Assembly: GCA_015222295.1 (NCBI GenBank)
Contig: JADFUZ010000132.1
Span: 1 to 5,106 of the forward strand
Reading direction: 5' to 3'
Source: Chloroflexota bacterium
GTDB taxonomy: Bacteria > Chloroflexota > Dehalococcoidia > GIF9 > AB-539-J10
Length of the DNA stretch: 5,106 nucleotides
Part shown: positions 5,075-5,106 of the stretch, piece by piece
How the letters are laid out: each line of letters begins with the position of its first letter
How positions within the stretch are numbered: position 1 is the stretch's first letter
Program-made: the position numbers and the translations under genes
The notes under the pieces: generated by a model
What the model saw: only the letters and a program-made list of their open reading frames with translations
The model's database searches: none
Told to the model about the DNA's origin: nothing

Positions 5075-5106
5075 ATGCAGGCATATTGCATGAAGTGCAG
5101 AGCGAA
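5075..5106 (+). CDS. DUF5679-like zinc-ribbon protein, N-terminal fragment (3' end outside window)
   Basis: Ten codons read MQAYCMKCRA before the window ends. The start is strongly marked by AGGAGGT at 5064-5070, 4 nt before the ATG. MQAYCxKCR is the opening I associate with DUF5679 proteins, roughly 50-60 aa zinc ribbons whose second Cys pair lies in a later CPxCGxK motif, common in Chloroflexota and Actinobacteria. With only ten residues the family call is tentative; the C5/C8 pair fits a zinc-ribbon knuckle. Function unknown. Confidence 0.6.
   Translation, partial: MQAYCMKCRA

Overview
The window looks like a piece of an anaerobic bacterial chromosome or metagenomic contig, possibly Chloroflexota (Dehalococcoidia-like). 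The hints are paired MinD-type ATPases with an inserted ferredoxin, linked to FmdB-like, NifX-like and Mrp genes, plus the start of a DUF5679-type zinc-ribbon protein at the right end. This assignment comes from remembered family distribution, not from a search, so it is tentative.

Left part (1-2570) is a tightly packed plus-strand operon whose theme is Fe-S / metal-cofactor handling. It holds the C-terminal end of one MinD-family ATPase, a complete MinD-family ATPase with two 4Cys clusters, an 85-aa protein resembling the C-terminal half of a MIP18/DUF59 domain, a FmdB-like zinc-ribbon gene that carries a +1-type frameshift, and an intact NifX/NifB-C-type cofactor-binding protein. The last gene starts as an Mrp/ApbC protein (DUF59 domain) but breaks off exactly at the residues VIAVMSG, just before the P-loop. 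It continues in frame into what looks like the first 40 or so residues of an unrelated SAM methyltransferase, which itself breaks off before its SAM-binding glycine motif. The last gene is therefore a chimera of two truncated genes.

Middle part (2571-3409) has no convincing gene. It contains several inverted repeats, one weak 67-aa ORF, and near its right end a good sigma70-type promoter (TTGACA-17-TAGCAT) that should drive the next gene.

Right part (3410-4858) is an intact 482-aa monofunctional haem catalase with all diagnostic active-site residues, apparently a stand-alone transcription unit. A short intergenic region with another inverted repeat and a candidate promoter follows, then the first 10 codons of a DUF5679-like protein.

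The most notable points are the broken Mrp/methyltransferase chimera, the frameshifted FmdB-like gene, and three short inverted repeats sharing the arms ATTGCAC/GTGCRA in the non-coding DNA on both sides of the catalase. Together they suggest the right end of an Fe-S operon was rearranged next to a separately acquired catalase locus, although a misassembly at the two fusion points cannot be excluded from sequence alone.
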